The translations under genes were made by a program, and so were the position numbers. From Amphibalanus amphitrite (taxonomy: Eukaryota; Arthropoda; Thecostraca; Balanomorpha; Balanidae): a stretch of 64,000 nt of DNA. Shown here one piece after another: positions 1-12,105 of this stretch (position 1 is its first letter; every line of letters begins with the position of its first letter). The stretch covers positions 1,527,501 through 1,591,500 of the forward strand of contig NW_024881530.1 in the NCBI RefSeq assembly GCF_019059575.1, written 5' to 3'. The notes under the pieces were generated by a model. That model did no database searches and was not told the origin of the DNA. It saw nothing but the letters and a program-made list of their open reading frames with translations.

Positions 1-1030
1 CCGCCAGTGACTCACGCGTGGGAGGCGGCGCGGTGCCGGCGCGGCGCGCGCGCCGTGGTATTCGGGGAGCTTCCGTTCCGTGAACGCGTTCCGGCCCGGG
101 CGGAGACTCGTGAGGGGCCATGACTCACGAGGCGTGGATCTGTACGGCTCAGCCCGACCCGCCCCAGTGATCAGTGATCGGCAGTCACGGCTGAGCGCGC
201 AGAAGGAGCGCGGTAGGGAACGGTCAGAGATGTCGGTGGAATCGATTGACATGTGTGCTATTGCATCAGGGTTCTGCCAGTCTGGCTACGGATTATCGGA
301 CAGCATCCAAGCTGAGACATTGCTGGGGCATTCCAGGAACATACTCAAATCATAAAAAGACAGGGAGGTAGGCGGCTGCATTCTCTTGAAGTTAATCCTG
401 CTTAGGATTCATTTCTAAGAACAATGTTTTAGATAACGTTCAGAATCGTCTAAAACAAACTCTGAACATTATTAGTTCTTTAAAGCTGCGTAGGTGTTTA
501 CTTAAAAGACCGGTATTTCACTTCTATGCATTGAATGAAAAGCATAGCATATATGCTAGAAAAGCAACCTGAGTGAAACTATAGTTCAGGTTTTTTCTTA
601 ATTGCCTAGATATCGCGACCAATCGAATCATTCGATAGACAGCTCAGTCAATAAAATTGTTCCTCTTTTCGTATTTCCGCTTTCTTTCCCGGTTGTGACC
701 GGTATCACGTTCTTTTGTCGGTCCTGTGTGGAGAATCTAGGACAGGCAATCCCCCTCTAAAAAACTCGTCAGCACTCATGGCACCGCTTTACCAGTACAT
801 TAAACCCAGTGATCTTTATGGTGTCCACTCTATTGGGGCCGCCGTTTCAAAGGATACCGGTCAAGAATCCAGACAAATTGTACACCACTCTGAGCGAACA
901 GAATAGAAGATAAGGTTGTACTAGAATTGACTCCACTTAGCTACCTGTCAGAATAGAGGTCAACAAACCCTCCCCAAAATGGATTACCTATAGCGAATGG
1001 AAGGAGTAATCACATGTTTCAGGTGTCAAG
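1..1030. other. Non-coding stretch: GC-rich start, AT-rich remainder
   Basis: The first 230 bases are very CpG-rich and repeat CGTGAG/CTCACG words, which also occur in the CpG island near 58 kb. From about 240 the DNA is AT-rich without a convincing exon. A donor-like GTGAGT lies on the minus strand near position 14, but I could not link it to a recognisable coding segment. The minus-strand gene predicted from 6344 and 12105 should continue through or beyond here. Confidence 0.4.
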
Positions 1031-1130
1031 ATCTCATCGCTCTTAAAACCATATGTAATCCTCTAGATAAGTAGTGAGTAAATCTCACCGCCCTTAAAAA
1101 GTACATGTAATCTCGCAGCAAAGTAGTTGG
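1031..1130. repeat. Two-copy imperfect tandem repeat, period about 51 bp
   Basis: Two adjacent units share the words ATCTCA-CGC, CTTAAAA and ATGTAATC in the same order (from 1031 and from 1082). The copies are diverged by substitutions. No function is suggested by the sequence. Confidence 0.6.
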
Positions 1131-1132
1131 GT

Positions 1133-3000
1133 CGCACTAAAATCTCGTACTACCTCACGCCTCGGATGACGTCCAACATAGCTCAGTGGGCTTCAATGAA
1201 CAATGCACAACGAAAAGCCGACGAAACATTTCTTGATCAAGGTCAAGAGCAGCTGAGTCTCCCAGCACGCGCGACCGTCACTGCCAGATCCCGCCGGCGG
1301 ACAGCCACTAAAACCACAGGAGGCCTCTCCTACAGGTGACCCCAGACGGCCGACATCGGTGCCGCGTCATCAGAGATCGGCGTCATCGGTTCGGAACAGC
1401 TGCCTCCAGCGACTGAACCAGTGACAAAAACTGAGCATTGAGTGTTCTGGTGGCCTTGATTTAGTTCACCGTTTACGGGCCAGGCAAATCCTCAACACAG
1501 CAATTATGAACAGATGCCCCAAAAGAGAAACTCGTGCATTTCAAGAAGCACGACATCGCACAACATCTCGCTGCATCTCGCGGCACCTCTGGCTACCCTG
1601 AGCTGTCCCGGAACACGAGCTGCGAGGGTCACACCGCCACTACCCGCCTCCGAGCCGCGCCGTGCCACGGCCGAGAGCGAGCTGGGGCGCCCGCGAGGCT
1701 GGCTCTGACCTCGCCCGGCGACCGTTCGCCTTGAGCGTCGCCCGCGTCCCCCGACCGACGGCGCCGCTGGGACCGGCGGGATGACCTTGCTCGCCGTCAG
1801 ACAGATGGTGGACGGCCTGGGAGCGAACGGTGGGCTCTGTGGGCCTCTGATCACCGACCACAGGGGCGCCGCCTGCCGGTCCGGCCTGACCCCCTCCCAG
1901 TCCGGCTGCCCCCTGACTCCCCTCCCCCACATTTTTGTTTACATCACGCCCTACTCCCGGGACCCACAGTTCAGATTTGTCTTGGATATCTTCTCGCTCC
2001 CTTTAGCTTCCTCCTCCCACCCCTTTGTTGACCCTCCTCTCCCAAAAAAAAAAACTTTCGGCTTTTCTTGCCGCTTCGTCTCCCCCTAATCAGCTTCCTT
2101 GCATATTTCCCACCTGTTTCGAACACCAGCGATGGCACGCACAGCGTTGGTGGGACGGAGGGAGATGTGGTCCAAGCTGCTGAGGCGCACGAACCCCGAA
2201 CCTCCCAAAGGCCACAGGGGCGGGATCGGGGAGCGGACCGCGCTCCGGCGAGGCCTTACACTCTGGGGAGGGCAGGGCGACAGGCGTAACGGACCCGATT
2301 AGGCGCGCACCGGGACTGGTGGCAGCGCACGTCCCACCTGTCACAGAGGGCTCCTCCCGGCGGCTTCGGAGGGTACGAGGGTGAAGCTACATCGGCTAAA
2401 TTCGGAGGGTAAAGCTACATCAGCTAGCCACCTCTATGTCAGGCCAGTAGCGCTACGGCGCAATGACAAGTGTCTAAAACAAGTGGTTTGATCATTCAGT
2501 CAGCCGGTTACACTAGCAGGTGCTCGTGCAGCAGGTGACAATGAGACGGCGCTGTGTCGGAAACACTACCAAACTGCTCAGATAAGCAGCCAACAGGGAA
2601 ACGAACAAGTTCCAGGCTCGGCTACCGGTCATGAACAGCGGGCGACACACGCGATCGGGGCGGAAATACCACACGACTGGTAACCAAACAGGCAGCCACG
2701 GGCGATGGCAGCGACTGGTACCAAGCCGATCCGTTCCATACAGCGAGTGAGCTCCACAGAGTACCTGCCAGCCGTCCGCTGCCGGCCACTCGGCAAACAA
2801 AGAGCAACGCTCGAGCACCCCTACAAATCAATGAGGGGTGTTGATTAGATCCAGCTGACAGAGCAAACAAGCGCGTCCGAGCCAGGCGCCGGATCTTAGT
2901 CAGAGACAAGGGAACGGCTCATGGATATCCACCGGGCCTCGGTGATGTGATAAATATTCAACAGGCCTGACCGCACATCTCCATAGCGACTGACATAAGG
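1133..3000. other. Non-coding stretch with GC-rich part at 1600-1930
   Basis: No convincing exon. 1600-1930 is GC-rich and is open in several frames on both strands, as expected of composition alone. An A-run lies near 2046. A short two-copy direct repeat at 2366-2427 shares CGGAGGGTA and AAGCTACATC-GCTA. Confidence 0.4.
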
Positions 3001-3002
3001 AT

Positions 3003-3004
<2 letters not shown>

Positions 3005-3061
<57 letters not shown>

Positions 3062-3093
3062 CGAGAGAGAGAGAAGGAGAGAGGAGAGAAAGA
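3005..3093. repeat. (GA)n microsatellite
   Basis: An uninterrupted GA run of over 50 bases is followed by an interrupted purine tail (GAGAGAAGG-like) to about 3093. GA runs bind GAGA-type factors in arthropods; that is family knowledge and not shown here. Confidence 0.95.
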
Positions 3094-3233
3094 GGGGTGA
3101 GAGTTGAATTATGTTATATTATTATCCGGAGTCTTTGGTGCCAAAGGTGAGGAAGACAAATCTAAAATATGTAGTTAGCTACAAAAATAGCAGAATTGCC
3201 GGAAATAGTACAAAAAGTAATGAGAAGTTTCAA

Positions 3234-3271
3234 AACCAGCCGTTACCGGGCAGAGAACCAGCCGTTACCGG
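3234..3271. repeat. 22-bp direct repeat, two copies
   Basis: AACCAGCCGTTACCGG occurs at 3234-3249 and again at 3256-3271, followed by similar bases (GCAGAG and ATAGAG). Confidence 0.8.
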
Positions 3272-3474
3272 ATAGAGCGTGCGTTCGATGCCGGTCGGAT
3301 ATGATCGCCCCAATAAAACCGGCCGACCGCCATGCGCCGTCTGATGATCACAGATCTCTCGGGGGAGTTCGGATGGCGCCGGCACGGAATATCGAGCAGG
3401 GAGCTCGGCATCTCGGGGCCACTTTCCCCGGCGGCCACCGCCGCCCCGCAGATGGGAGGAGGTGATAGGACAGC

Positions 3475-3625
3475 GCCGGCCGGGGACCTGGGACTGGGGT
3501 CAGGGGACGGGACCGGGACCTGGGGAGTGGAACGGGACTGGGGCTGAGGAGAGGACTGGGAATAGGCTGGAAACTGAGGAACAAGGCTAGAGCTGGGGTC
3601 GGGAGACAAAGCTGGAGTCGGTATT
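3475..3625 (+). repeat. G-rich cryptic minisatellite with G-quadruplex potential
   Basis: The plus strand carries many short runs of G (GGGGAC, GGGACTGGGG, GGGGTC, GGGACC) spaced by 2-6 bases, densest at 3480-3545. The pattern suits G-quadruplex folding. The open frames over it are compositional. Confidence 0.55.
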
Positions 3626-5869
3626 AGAGAATGTAGCTGGAAGCGCGCGACAAAAGCTAACAGTCAGGCTCAGCGACCAGCACACTATACATCTGCCCAC
3701 TCTCTTTGCAAAGGAGCGGGGAGTCCGTCATACTCAGTCACTGTTTATGCAGACCGCGAGTGGCCGCAGCTCGATATGACGTCACAGGACTGTCCGAGCG
3801 GCTCACCGACCTGATCGGTCGGGTCGGAGCTCGCCGGGCGGACGGTAATGTCACTGCCGGTGGGGACAAGTACCAGCGCTACTTTGGGGGTACGGTGCTC
3901 CATGATGAGCGGCCAAGGATGAGGTGGATAGTAGACAGGTGGCAGTGAGACAGAGAGGGAAGGGGAGAGGCCAGAGGACAGCGAGATGCCGAAGAGAGTG
4001 CAGCAAGAAGTGAGACGCCCATTGGACACCGAGAAATCCCGCCGGCAAAACGTCAGTGGCATTGAGACCACCGATTTTCTACTCCGTGACTCTGAGTAGC
4101 AGACCGCAGTTTAATTCTAGTCTCGGTCCCAGTCCGGACCCCATCCAAACCACAGCTGGCCGACCTGTAGGGTCATGACATGTATCACCGACGTCGCAGT
4201 CACCAATGCTGACCAGACACAGATCAGATATCGACGCATCAGCGCCACTGTGAGTCTGTGACCATCCATATCTGATCCCATGAACACCAGTAGTCGCCCC
4301 ATGGCACCGAGACAGTCGTACTGAGACAACCGTGGCGAGCCGAAACGATTGCAGTGCTGTAGCTCGGGGCTACTGTTGCACAAGTAGCACGGTGGTACAT
4401 TTTATATACCGAAGCGACGCGGGACAATAGTAACATGTCATAGATATGCACCTGCAGCTACGCAGTGTGGAGTCCGGCTACGCAGCTATGAGGCCTCGTT
4501 GCGTCATGCAGGCACGCGGTTCCGTGCGGGTATTTTCCAGGACCATCGGTGCTGGGCCGGTGCGCGGTGGTGCAGGCTGCCCAGTGTCCGGCCGGCCGCG
4601 CCGGGGCCCCTGCGCAGCTGTCCGGCGGCTGAGCGGCCCACAGCCACGGGCGCAGCCAGCGGCCACTCGCCGGGGGTGACCTTCTCAAGGTTACCCGATG
4701 CAAACACCTCCGCAGTCCCAGCCGAGTCGGATCGCCCGCCGGGGTCGCCGAGCGCGGTCCGCGGAACGGGCATGCAAATTCCCCACCCGGTGAGTTCGGC
4801 GAGCTGGCCGGTGACCCCCTCCCTCCCTCACCCCCGGTCGGTGGCCTGGACGCGCCCCTGCCGGCGGCGCTGGGCCCCGGGCGGCGTCCGAAGGGGACGG
4901 AGGGGCACATGGTCAACACGTGGCCACCCCGGGAACACGCAGACCGTTATCTACGCACCCTCCCCCGATTTCTTCACTGGGGGACGCGTGGCGCAACGGC
5001 GCCGTCAAACGCCGCTGAAACTGGATACAGGAATAGGGGATTGAATGTTCTAAGAAGGCAGGCACATATACATTGCTGGATATACAAAACAAGCCCGAGT
5101 ATAGGCATATGAATGTGGTTTTCATCATTAGTCTTCTCGTTAGCTTGATCTTTGATTTTGATTGTAATAAATTATTTCATAATTCATCGGGTTCAATTCG
5201 TGGTAAACCTCATTGCATTCCTCCGAAGCTTTGCTAGCTTACGGGAACAAATAGAATTACAGTAGAATGGACAAACAATGTCAATTGTCATGTTTCTTTA
5301 ACCTTCCCTTCTAAAATAATCCAATTCAACCTTCACTCCACTCAATATCAATACAATGGAATTGATTCTTTTCAATAGATGTAGCCCGCACAATGCACAA
5401 CATTTTTTTCAATGCACAGCATTAGGTATGCTTCAGAAATCATGTCGGCCTCCATTGTGCAGAGACGTGTATGAACTGCTATAAAACTGACATAAAATGC
5501 CCAAAATATAAATAAACTTGTTAGAAGTGAGCCAGTTGTGCAGTGACCACCCGTGCAATGCCAGGCGCCAGCTCGGTGTTATCTGCTTGTTTTTCAATGC
5601 AGTCTCCATGTTGACCGCAGGTGTAAACGAGAGACTTCAACGCGCAACCGGTAAGAAACCTCAGTGCGGAGCGTGCGCTAGCACTACGCCCGATCATCAT
5701 GGGGAAAATAAATACCGACAAGTCGAACAGGTATCAAGTCTCCCTGTTATCTGAATTCAAATTATCACCGAGAAATATGTTTCCAAAGACACCTTGACCT
5801 GGCCAATACCTACGAATAAATACAACCACCTGACAGCCGGCTGGAAATGGCTGGGGACTACAGCACGAT
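3626..5869. other. Non-coding stretch with CpG-rich block at 4500-4900
   Basis: A full palindromic CRE (TGACGTCA) lies at 3777-3784. 4500-4900 is a CpG island open in most frames, with no codon bias that favours one of them. An ATG followed by six codons and GTGAGT lies near 4770-4790, which is too short to call. 5050-5500 is AT-rich and featureless. Confidence 0.4.
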
Positions 5870-6700
5870 CCGGAAGCAGGCCCCGGGCGGTCGGCCGCGG
5901 TCCGCACCGCTCACCCAGAGCCCGCGGCACCCGGCCGGCCGCCGGCGGCCACGGAACGAACGGACGCCGTCCGGCCCGGCGGCACCCAGCTGACACTGCA
6001 ACCACACGGGGCCGGAGCGCTCCACGTGAACGGACGCTCCGCTCGCGCCGCGGCGCTGCGGCAGACCTTACCTCCATCGAGTCCTCGTCCTGGTCTCGCT
6101 CCTCGCCGTCCATATCCTCGTCGACATCGACGGGAAGGTCGTCGGCGTCGACCTCGGCGGCGGCGGCGGCCAGGTCGACGGCAGTGGTCACCTGCACCTG
6201 CGTCACGCGGCCGTCGATGATCGCGTAGGCCACCTCGTTGTTGTTGCGCAGTTTGGCCGGCGCCAGTGCGTCGCCGTCGGTGTCGTCCGGACGCACCATC
6301 TTCTCGGCAGAGCTGCTGTCGTCACTGACTGCCGGGCTGGCCATCGCGCGCGCCGCTGGCGGCTCGGCGCAGGTAAACAGACTTGGCCGGCCGGCCGCAC
6401 AGGTGCCGCCTCAAAATGGCGGCGCGCACTGGGCTGCGAGGTCGACCTTGAAGGGTGGCTGGCCGTGACGTGCCCTCAAGGCCGGCTGGGTCGGCGCTGC
6501 GAGCCGCTGGTGTCCAGAGCTGGTGCCCGCGGCGGAGCCCCCGGCAACGCGACCTCTTGCCTGCGGGGCCTGTTCACGAATGCGCCCGCCGGTCAGCGCG
6601 GGGTCCGGCCGCCCGTCCCCAGCCAGACCGGCACCTGCCGCGCGCCCGCCGACCCCCGTCCGCCGCTCCGGCTGGCCGCCGCTGGCTCCACGGAAATGCT
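5870..6700. promoter_or_regulatory. CpG island over a minus-strand first coding exon
   Basis: This is a dense CpG-rich block covering the minus-strand exon at 6344-6072 and its upstream region. AAAATGGCGGC at 6413-6423 is a YY1/Pho-type motif of the kind often found close to transcription starts. GGCCGGCC repeats lie at about 6393-6400. No TATA box is obvious, which suits a CpG-type promoter. The exact start site cannot be read from the sequence. Confidence 0.55.
6072..6344 (-). CDS. First coding exon of an unrecognised acidic protein (91 codons, then splice donor)
   Basis: The exon starts at an ATG in a good context (GCGATGG) and runs 91 codons to GAG|GTAAGG at 6072/6071, a near-perfect splice donor in phase 0. 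Third codon positions are almost all G or C and the reading is low in the stop-prone patterns of the shadow frames, so I judge it coding. The product starts MASPAVSDDSSSAEK, has a hydrophobic stretch AYAIIDGRVTQVQV at about residues 40-53, a short alanine tract at about 59-63, and an acidic tail (residues 65-91, mostly D and E). This resembles the disordered N-terminus of a nuclear regulator, but I recognise no family. The rest of the gene would lie to the left, past the window edge. If the donor is ignored, the frame stays open to 5757, but that tail is arginine-rich and looks non-coding. Confidence 0.75.
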
Positions 6701-8596
6701 ATCGCCGCAGGAATAACGACAAATGGAGGCGAACTATCCCCACTGCGTGTCAGTAAACCGCTGCCGGCGGGCACGAGCACTGTTCTGAGCCCCCGGCCAT
6801 CGGCGCCCGCCCGCCGCCCAGTTATCGCCTGGAATCAGCTGTTGGCTGGCTGGGGACGGGCGCGCCGGGGCGGAGAGGCTTCGATGACGGGAGGATTCGG
6901 GCAGGGTGCCAGACAGGGTGTCATATTTCAGAGGGCGCCTCGCCGCTCAGATTTTCACACGTCCGTGCGAAGTTAGCCAGCTGAATGGAAGTAAAGGGTT
7001 GTACGGTGGAAATAATGAGAAATAGTTGGCAAATTCAGCCAGCCATTGGTAATTGTTCCTGTGCAAAGCCCTGCCCATACCTGTATCTTCGGGATCTGCA
7101 GGTAAAGGAATGAAGCCACCTTATCTCAGAATTAACAGTGCTTTTAATTTGGCGCTGCAGGCGATTTGAGGGGATTTCTCTAGTGAGCATTGCAGGAAAC
7201 TAGAAAACCAGTCGGGGCGGCGCGGACATGTGTGCCCGGGCGGCGGCCGCTGCCGGCGCGCGCTGGCGCCGCGGCCAGCGTCACTGGCTGTGGAATGCGG
7301 CGGGCGCGGAGCCCGCTGACCGCGAAAAGCCGCGAGCGAGTCGGGCCCGCCGCCGCTGGGGGGCGTCCCGGGGCCTTGGCGGGGCCGGCGGGCGTTGCAC
7401 AATGCAGCGCCGCCGCCGGCCGGCCGTTTGCCCTTTGTGTGACCGGACGCTGGACCTTGGGCGACGCCGTGGGACCGGCCGGGGGCCCCGCCGCCGGCGG
7501 CCGCGCATGCGCCGTAGGCTGTTTTCGCGGCGCCACGGGGCAGGGGAAGCGGGCCCGACACGCGGAAAAACAAGTTGAGATGACGACCGTACGGTATGCT
7601 CAGATACCGAAGGAAGTAATGCGTGGACTTGTAAAAGAAGCAGCTCTAATGAATATGTTAGTGATAAATAAAATTGAAGATAACGTAGCTCTGGCTAAGT
7701 TCACTCGCAATGAGCATAAAAAGGAATTGCAATAGTGCACCTGTCTCATGTCTGTTAATAGGCTTACTATTTATTGCAAATAGATACCAATGCCTACCTA
7801 TTGGATAGCCTTACAAGCCGTTGACAATGTGACAAATTTTGCGAGCCAGGATTATAATAACAAAATTGAAACCGTAAAATTCCACTTTTCCCGAGATAAG
7901 TCCAGGGCCCGAGTAATGAACCCATTCCTGTTCCTGGAAATGCATGGATATGCGCTGTGCACCTCAGCGTATTCTATTAACTGCACACCATCAGTATATT
8001 TAACGTTAATGCCACCACCCTTGCACCAGTAGCTTTCGAAACCTGCCTGCAACTGTGTGAACGGTGCAGAGAGACTCTTGAAGTTAATGAGCGAAACGGC
8101 GTCTGCGACACAAATTAAATTAATAGCGCAAGCCTTTTACTATTACAATACCATGTATTACACGCACATTTTCGTGTCGCCATTTTACCACAATATCCCT
8201 ATAAATACTGCCACCCGGCACAGTGCACTGTAATAACCCATTCCGTCAGCCCCTCTCCCACGCCAATCAGACCACCGAAACGCGAGCCCCATGCTCTCGG
8301 GCGGAAGTGGGTCCTTCCTGCAGTCCTGTGAACACTGAGCAAGTGCAGGGCAATCCGTCATCAAATGAGCCCCATGAGAGCCGACTGCACGTGCAGCGGA
8401 CGCAGCTCCACTGCCGCCGCCCGGGGCGGTGTACACGTCACACGTGTGCATGGGAGCTGGTCGCAACGGTTTGGGCATATGGTTCCGCCACCCTGGCTCA
8501 GCCACTTCCTCCACGAGCATGTATCTTGCTTCCATGGTCGTCTCTTTCATTTACAGTGGGGTAACGGTAGATTTTAATGATCGCTGACTGCATTTT
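6701..8596. other. Non-coding stretch; second CpG island at 7200-7560
   Basis: 7200-7560 is a second CpG-rich block, upstream of the 6344 exon on its own strand, and may belong to the same promoter region. It is open in four or more frames with no preferred one. A plus-strand frame runs to 7735, but its last 50 codons lie in AT-rich DNA and match no family I know. 7740-8220 is AT-rich with no exon seen. 8220-8560 is mixed. Confidence 0.4.
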
Positions 8597-8679
8597 CTCG
8601 CCACCTCCTCTCTCCCTTCCTCACCCTCCCTCCCTCCCTCCCTCCCTCTCCCTCTCTCTCCTCTCCCTCTCCCTCCTTC

Positions 8680-8752
<73 letters not shown>

Positions 8753-8782
8753 TCCCTCCCCTCTCTCTCTCTCTCTTTCTTC
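8597..8782. repeat. Polypyrimidine tract with (CT)n core
   Basis: CCTCCCTCC-type pyrimidine repeats pass into a long (CT)n core at about 8685-8750 and then back to CCCTCTCC. Long Arg/Glu or Ser/Leu open frames over it are artefacts of the repeat. Confidence 0.95.
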
Positions 8783-9063
8783 CAGCCATGTGCCCCCCCC
8801 CATCCCTCCTCCGTCGCTGCCGGGGACCGTTGATTGGACGCCGGCGGCGTCGGCTGCCCGCGGGCGACCAATCAGCAGTGGTCAACTGGACAGCGACGAT
8901 CGACGAGGGAGGGTCACCGACACTACGACCGACGGCGGTGGACAGCCGCTGAACGTCCTACCGATGACTGGACGTCTGAGTTTTCGTTACGTTGAAGGAC
9001 ATGACTGTTTTCAAGTCTACAATAGGCGTTTTCACGACGGCAATCTGGTACACATTTGGTGCA

Positions 9064-9256
9064 GATTAGGTGTAGATTTGGTCAAATTAGGTTCAGTGTG
9101 CCTCTTAGTAGCTATCAGCTAGGGTTGCACTAATTGCTGATATGCCTGCTTTGTTATATTATCAGAGAGTATTATCGATTAGAATACTGACATAAGTTCA
9201 TAAAATAAAGATATTTGCTGTAAAAGAGATTAGGTGCAGATTTGGTCAAATTAGGT
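9064..9256 (+). repeat. 29-bp direct repeat, two copies 164 bp apart
   Basis: GATTAGGTG-AGATTTGGTC followed by AAATTAGGT occurs at 9064-9092 and 9228-9256 with one mismatch (T/C). The DNA between is AT-rich. Confidence 0.85.
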
Positions 9257-12030
9257 GCACTCGCCGGATAGCCCGTCGTGAAAACGGCTACTATTTATCC
9301 GCAGCTTCGAAACACATCGAAGTCTGCATTGGTTTCTTTGTTTCAAGCAGTAAGCGATGAATATTTTAGGATCATTTCAATGCTACCCTGTAACGTTTGC
9401 TACTAATGTATTTTCAAGATTTTACCTCAGCACGTTCATCTGAAACATCACAAGTTTGAAAGCTGTCCGAATGCGAAGATTGTAGAGATTCGTTGCCTGA
9501 ATTTTCTCCCGCAAAGCCGATTCAATTCAGTCGTGTTTATCTGATCAGAGGGCACTCGAGTTTTGGAGGGCCCTCGAAAGTTAGAGTGGTGTGGGGAGCG
9601 AGTGCTCTCGAACCCCTGACGTGCTTTATTGGAACTCGTATGAAATATTGGTTCTGGTGCTTACGGTCGGCATATTGCACGTATCATCGCTTATATTCTT
9701 AACTCTTTTTACCATTTCAACCACCCTATCGCTGGGACAAAAGCATCTACTTTTAGCAAATTTAGCAGCATTTCGTAGTATCGGCCTATTAAAAATGATT
9801 TTCTTGGTAAGCTGCTGTCTTTTTTCACACGTTATTATTCAATGCCAATTACTATCTATAAATTATTATTCTGAGTGAATTCAAATCCGCTCTGTTATCT
9901 CAAAATGGAAATTGTGAGACAATTAATATGTTGGCCATATTTGGATCGATTTCACGTAGGTACCTACACGTGTATGAAGCAGCTTGAATAAACAAACACA
10001 ACCGGCGTTGCGATCTCAGCATTAATTGTGTCTTCAAGGGCCAAACTTGCTCGTCTTTACCAGCTCTCAGACCAACCCCACGGGCAAACCAAGCCAGTTG
10101 CCATAAATACCTCATATAGGAGCCGGCATCATGCAACTCTTCCATGGCACCAGGTCAGACAGTCGGCCGGCCGACGGGTACCGCTACGACCGGCGGTAGC
10201 GACGGCCCCGCCGCCATTAGTGCATTCCAGTGCACGGCGCAGATTGCAGGCTGAACGGGGGCTGCACGCTGCGCCACTGGTGCCGCCGCCGCGCCGCGTA
10301 CGTGACACCGCGCCGCCGCCGCCGCCGCCGCCGCCGACTCCATTACACCGTAGAAAAATTGCCGCGCGCCTTCCGAAGCTAGATGAGAGGGTGACTTGCA
10401 CGACTTTGCGACAACCAATGGCGGCGGGGAGAGGGTGGTGGAAGGGGCGCGCTCTCCCCAAAGCGACACGGTGGGAGCGGTAGTTGGGGACGGGATGGCG
10501 GTGGATTTCGGTGGTGGTAAGGATACGGAAAGGGCGATAGTTTAATGCTGCTGGTAGCGAGGGCAAATGAGTAGCTGAAGAATCGTATTATCCGTGGGAA
10601 TTAGTACGACAGCAGGTGTTCGGTCCACCTCCCTACGTCCGTTCTTTGAAGCTACTACCTCTGCGACGCTCGACACTACAGAGTTTTCTCCACATCCGTT
10701 GTAGATTGAATCCAGAGCAAAATGGGCCATGAGATGCACTAAGAGAGGAAGCATAACGAGTGAAGGGCTTTGTAACAGAAAATGAAGCCTCGGGAAAGGA
10801 AGTAATTAACCTTTGTGTGATTACTCGATCTTTACGTGCATTCCGAGCGAATTTCCAAGAGACCCACGCTTCGCACATTATAAATGTTCACACAATACCT
10901 CTGCTTATGCACTCAATCTTATTTCTCAACGCTGCCCTTTACGGCACACTGGGTCGTTTGCCTGTTTAAAAACCTCACGAGTTCTCGTGGAGAGGCCAGC
11001 GCGATGCATCACAGCATCCCGATAGTTGGTAATTTGCACGCACAGGACCGCCCCGCTGCAGTTTGGTAAACAGTGTGGTAATAACCCACAGATGGCCATT
11101 CATCTCCTGTCTGATTTATGCTGACCGAACATTGGCTGTAATCGGAGTATAAATCCACAAATATATTGGTTGAGGAGCTAAAGGGCTTGAGCCAAGCAGT
11201 ACATAGATCTCAATGATGGATGTTTTTCTCAAAGTTACGTAAGATCAATAGCGAGTATCCTAGTTGACGAGCTAAATTGGTTACCCGGTGGTGTAGCCGG
11301 ACAAACACAAATCAAATTGGCATTTCCCACGTGTGTGTTGTTCTAACGTTCCGAGGCAAAGCTGTTTCGAAATCAAATGTAAAGTTTGCAGCATTTAGGC
11401 TTCAACTTTACAACTTTGGAAGCAATAAACGTGATAGATGGCATTACGCACATATTTGTCGACCCCCGAGATGAGCTCAAATTAGCTGTAAAAAACTGCT
11501 CTCTAAAACTAGTCAATAATGGAAAAAAACAATTATTCCAAGCGTTTTACGGCAGCATAACCTGAGAACTAATTGTACCGTCTTCCAGCAACGCAATATT
11601 GGTTACGATGGCCATTCTTCCACGGCAATGACCTTAATGAATTGCTGGTTGTTCATTGGTTGTGCTTTTTAAAGGCTTTCAGGATTCCTTTTGGCAAAAT
11701 TTACGAACTTCAAGATTGTGTATCATATTTAGTGCAGAATAGCTCGGGCAGAGCGGCTCGGTACAAAAGATCGCAATGATTTTTTTTTTCCTTTTTTAAA
11801 GTCATGGATTACTACTGACCACAAACATCGTAGGTAACGAAGGCTTGTTTCTCATTATGAAACCGCACACAAAATAGTCGCAACTAAATCCAGTCAGAAA
11901 GTACGTCTTCTATTTGTGCAAATTCACGTGACGACTGCTCACTGAGCAGGAAACAATGTCGCGGAGTTACACGGATGATTAACTACTTGATTAATTAACA
12001 TAAATGGTCAAAGTAAAGCTGGTACCTCAC
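9257..12030. other. Non-coding stretch with a CpG island at 10150-10480
   Basis: 9300-10130 and 10500-12030 are mostly AT-rich, with no exon I can support. 10150-10480 is GC-rich and contains a (GCC)n run at 10310-10335. It is open in several frames on both strands and shows no clear coding frame. A T-run lies near 11780. This stretch would be intron if the exon at 12105 and that at 6344 belong to one transcript. Confidence 0.4.
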
Positions 12031-12105
12031 CTGATTCGGAAAGAGCATTCGGCGTCTGTCGAAATTGAAGCCATTGTAGTTCTGCATGCCATAGCTGCAA
12101 TTCAT
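12031..12105 (-). CDS. Candidate first coding exon, 25 codons
   Basis: On the minus strand an ATG (context GGAAATGA) opens 25 codons that end CCG AAT CAG|GTGAGG, a strong donor in phase 0. The peptide begins MNCSYGMQNYNG and ends RRRMLFPNQ. It is rich in N, Y, M and F, as are the N-termini of many arthropod transcription factors. An in-frame TGA lies 18 codons upstream, which supports this ATG as the start unless an acceptor intervenes; I see no pyrimidine-rich acceptor just before it. It is on the same strand and in the same phase as the exon at 6344, so the two could be alternative first exons of one gene. I do not recognise the protein. Confidence 0.5.

Noticed and set aside
3112-3147. Plus-strand ATG, twelve codons, AAG|GTGAGG
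   Set aside because: Poor start context and AT-rich, Tyr-rich peptide just after a microsatellite.
4458-5044. Frames of 153 and 181 codons on opposite strands
   Set aside because: CpG island with few stop codons in any frame; no start context, splice signals or domain.
5794-6228. Plus-strand frame of 144 codons
   Set aside because: Antisense shadow of the well-supported minus-strand exon.
8551-9122. Frames of 100-181 codons over the CT tract
   Set aside because: Microsatellite artefact; the plus-strand frame simply runs on through non-biased DNA.
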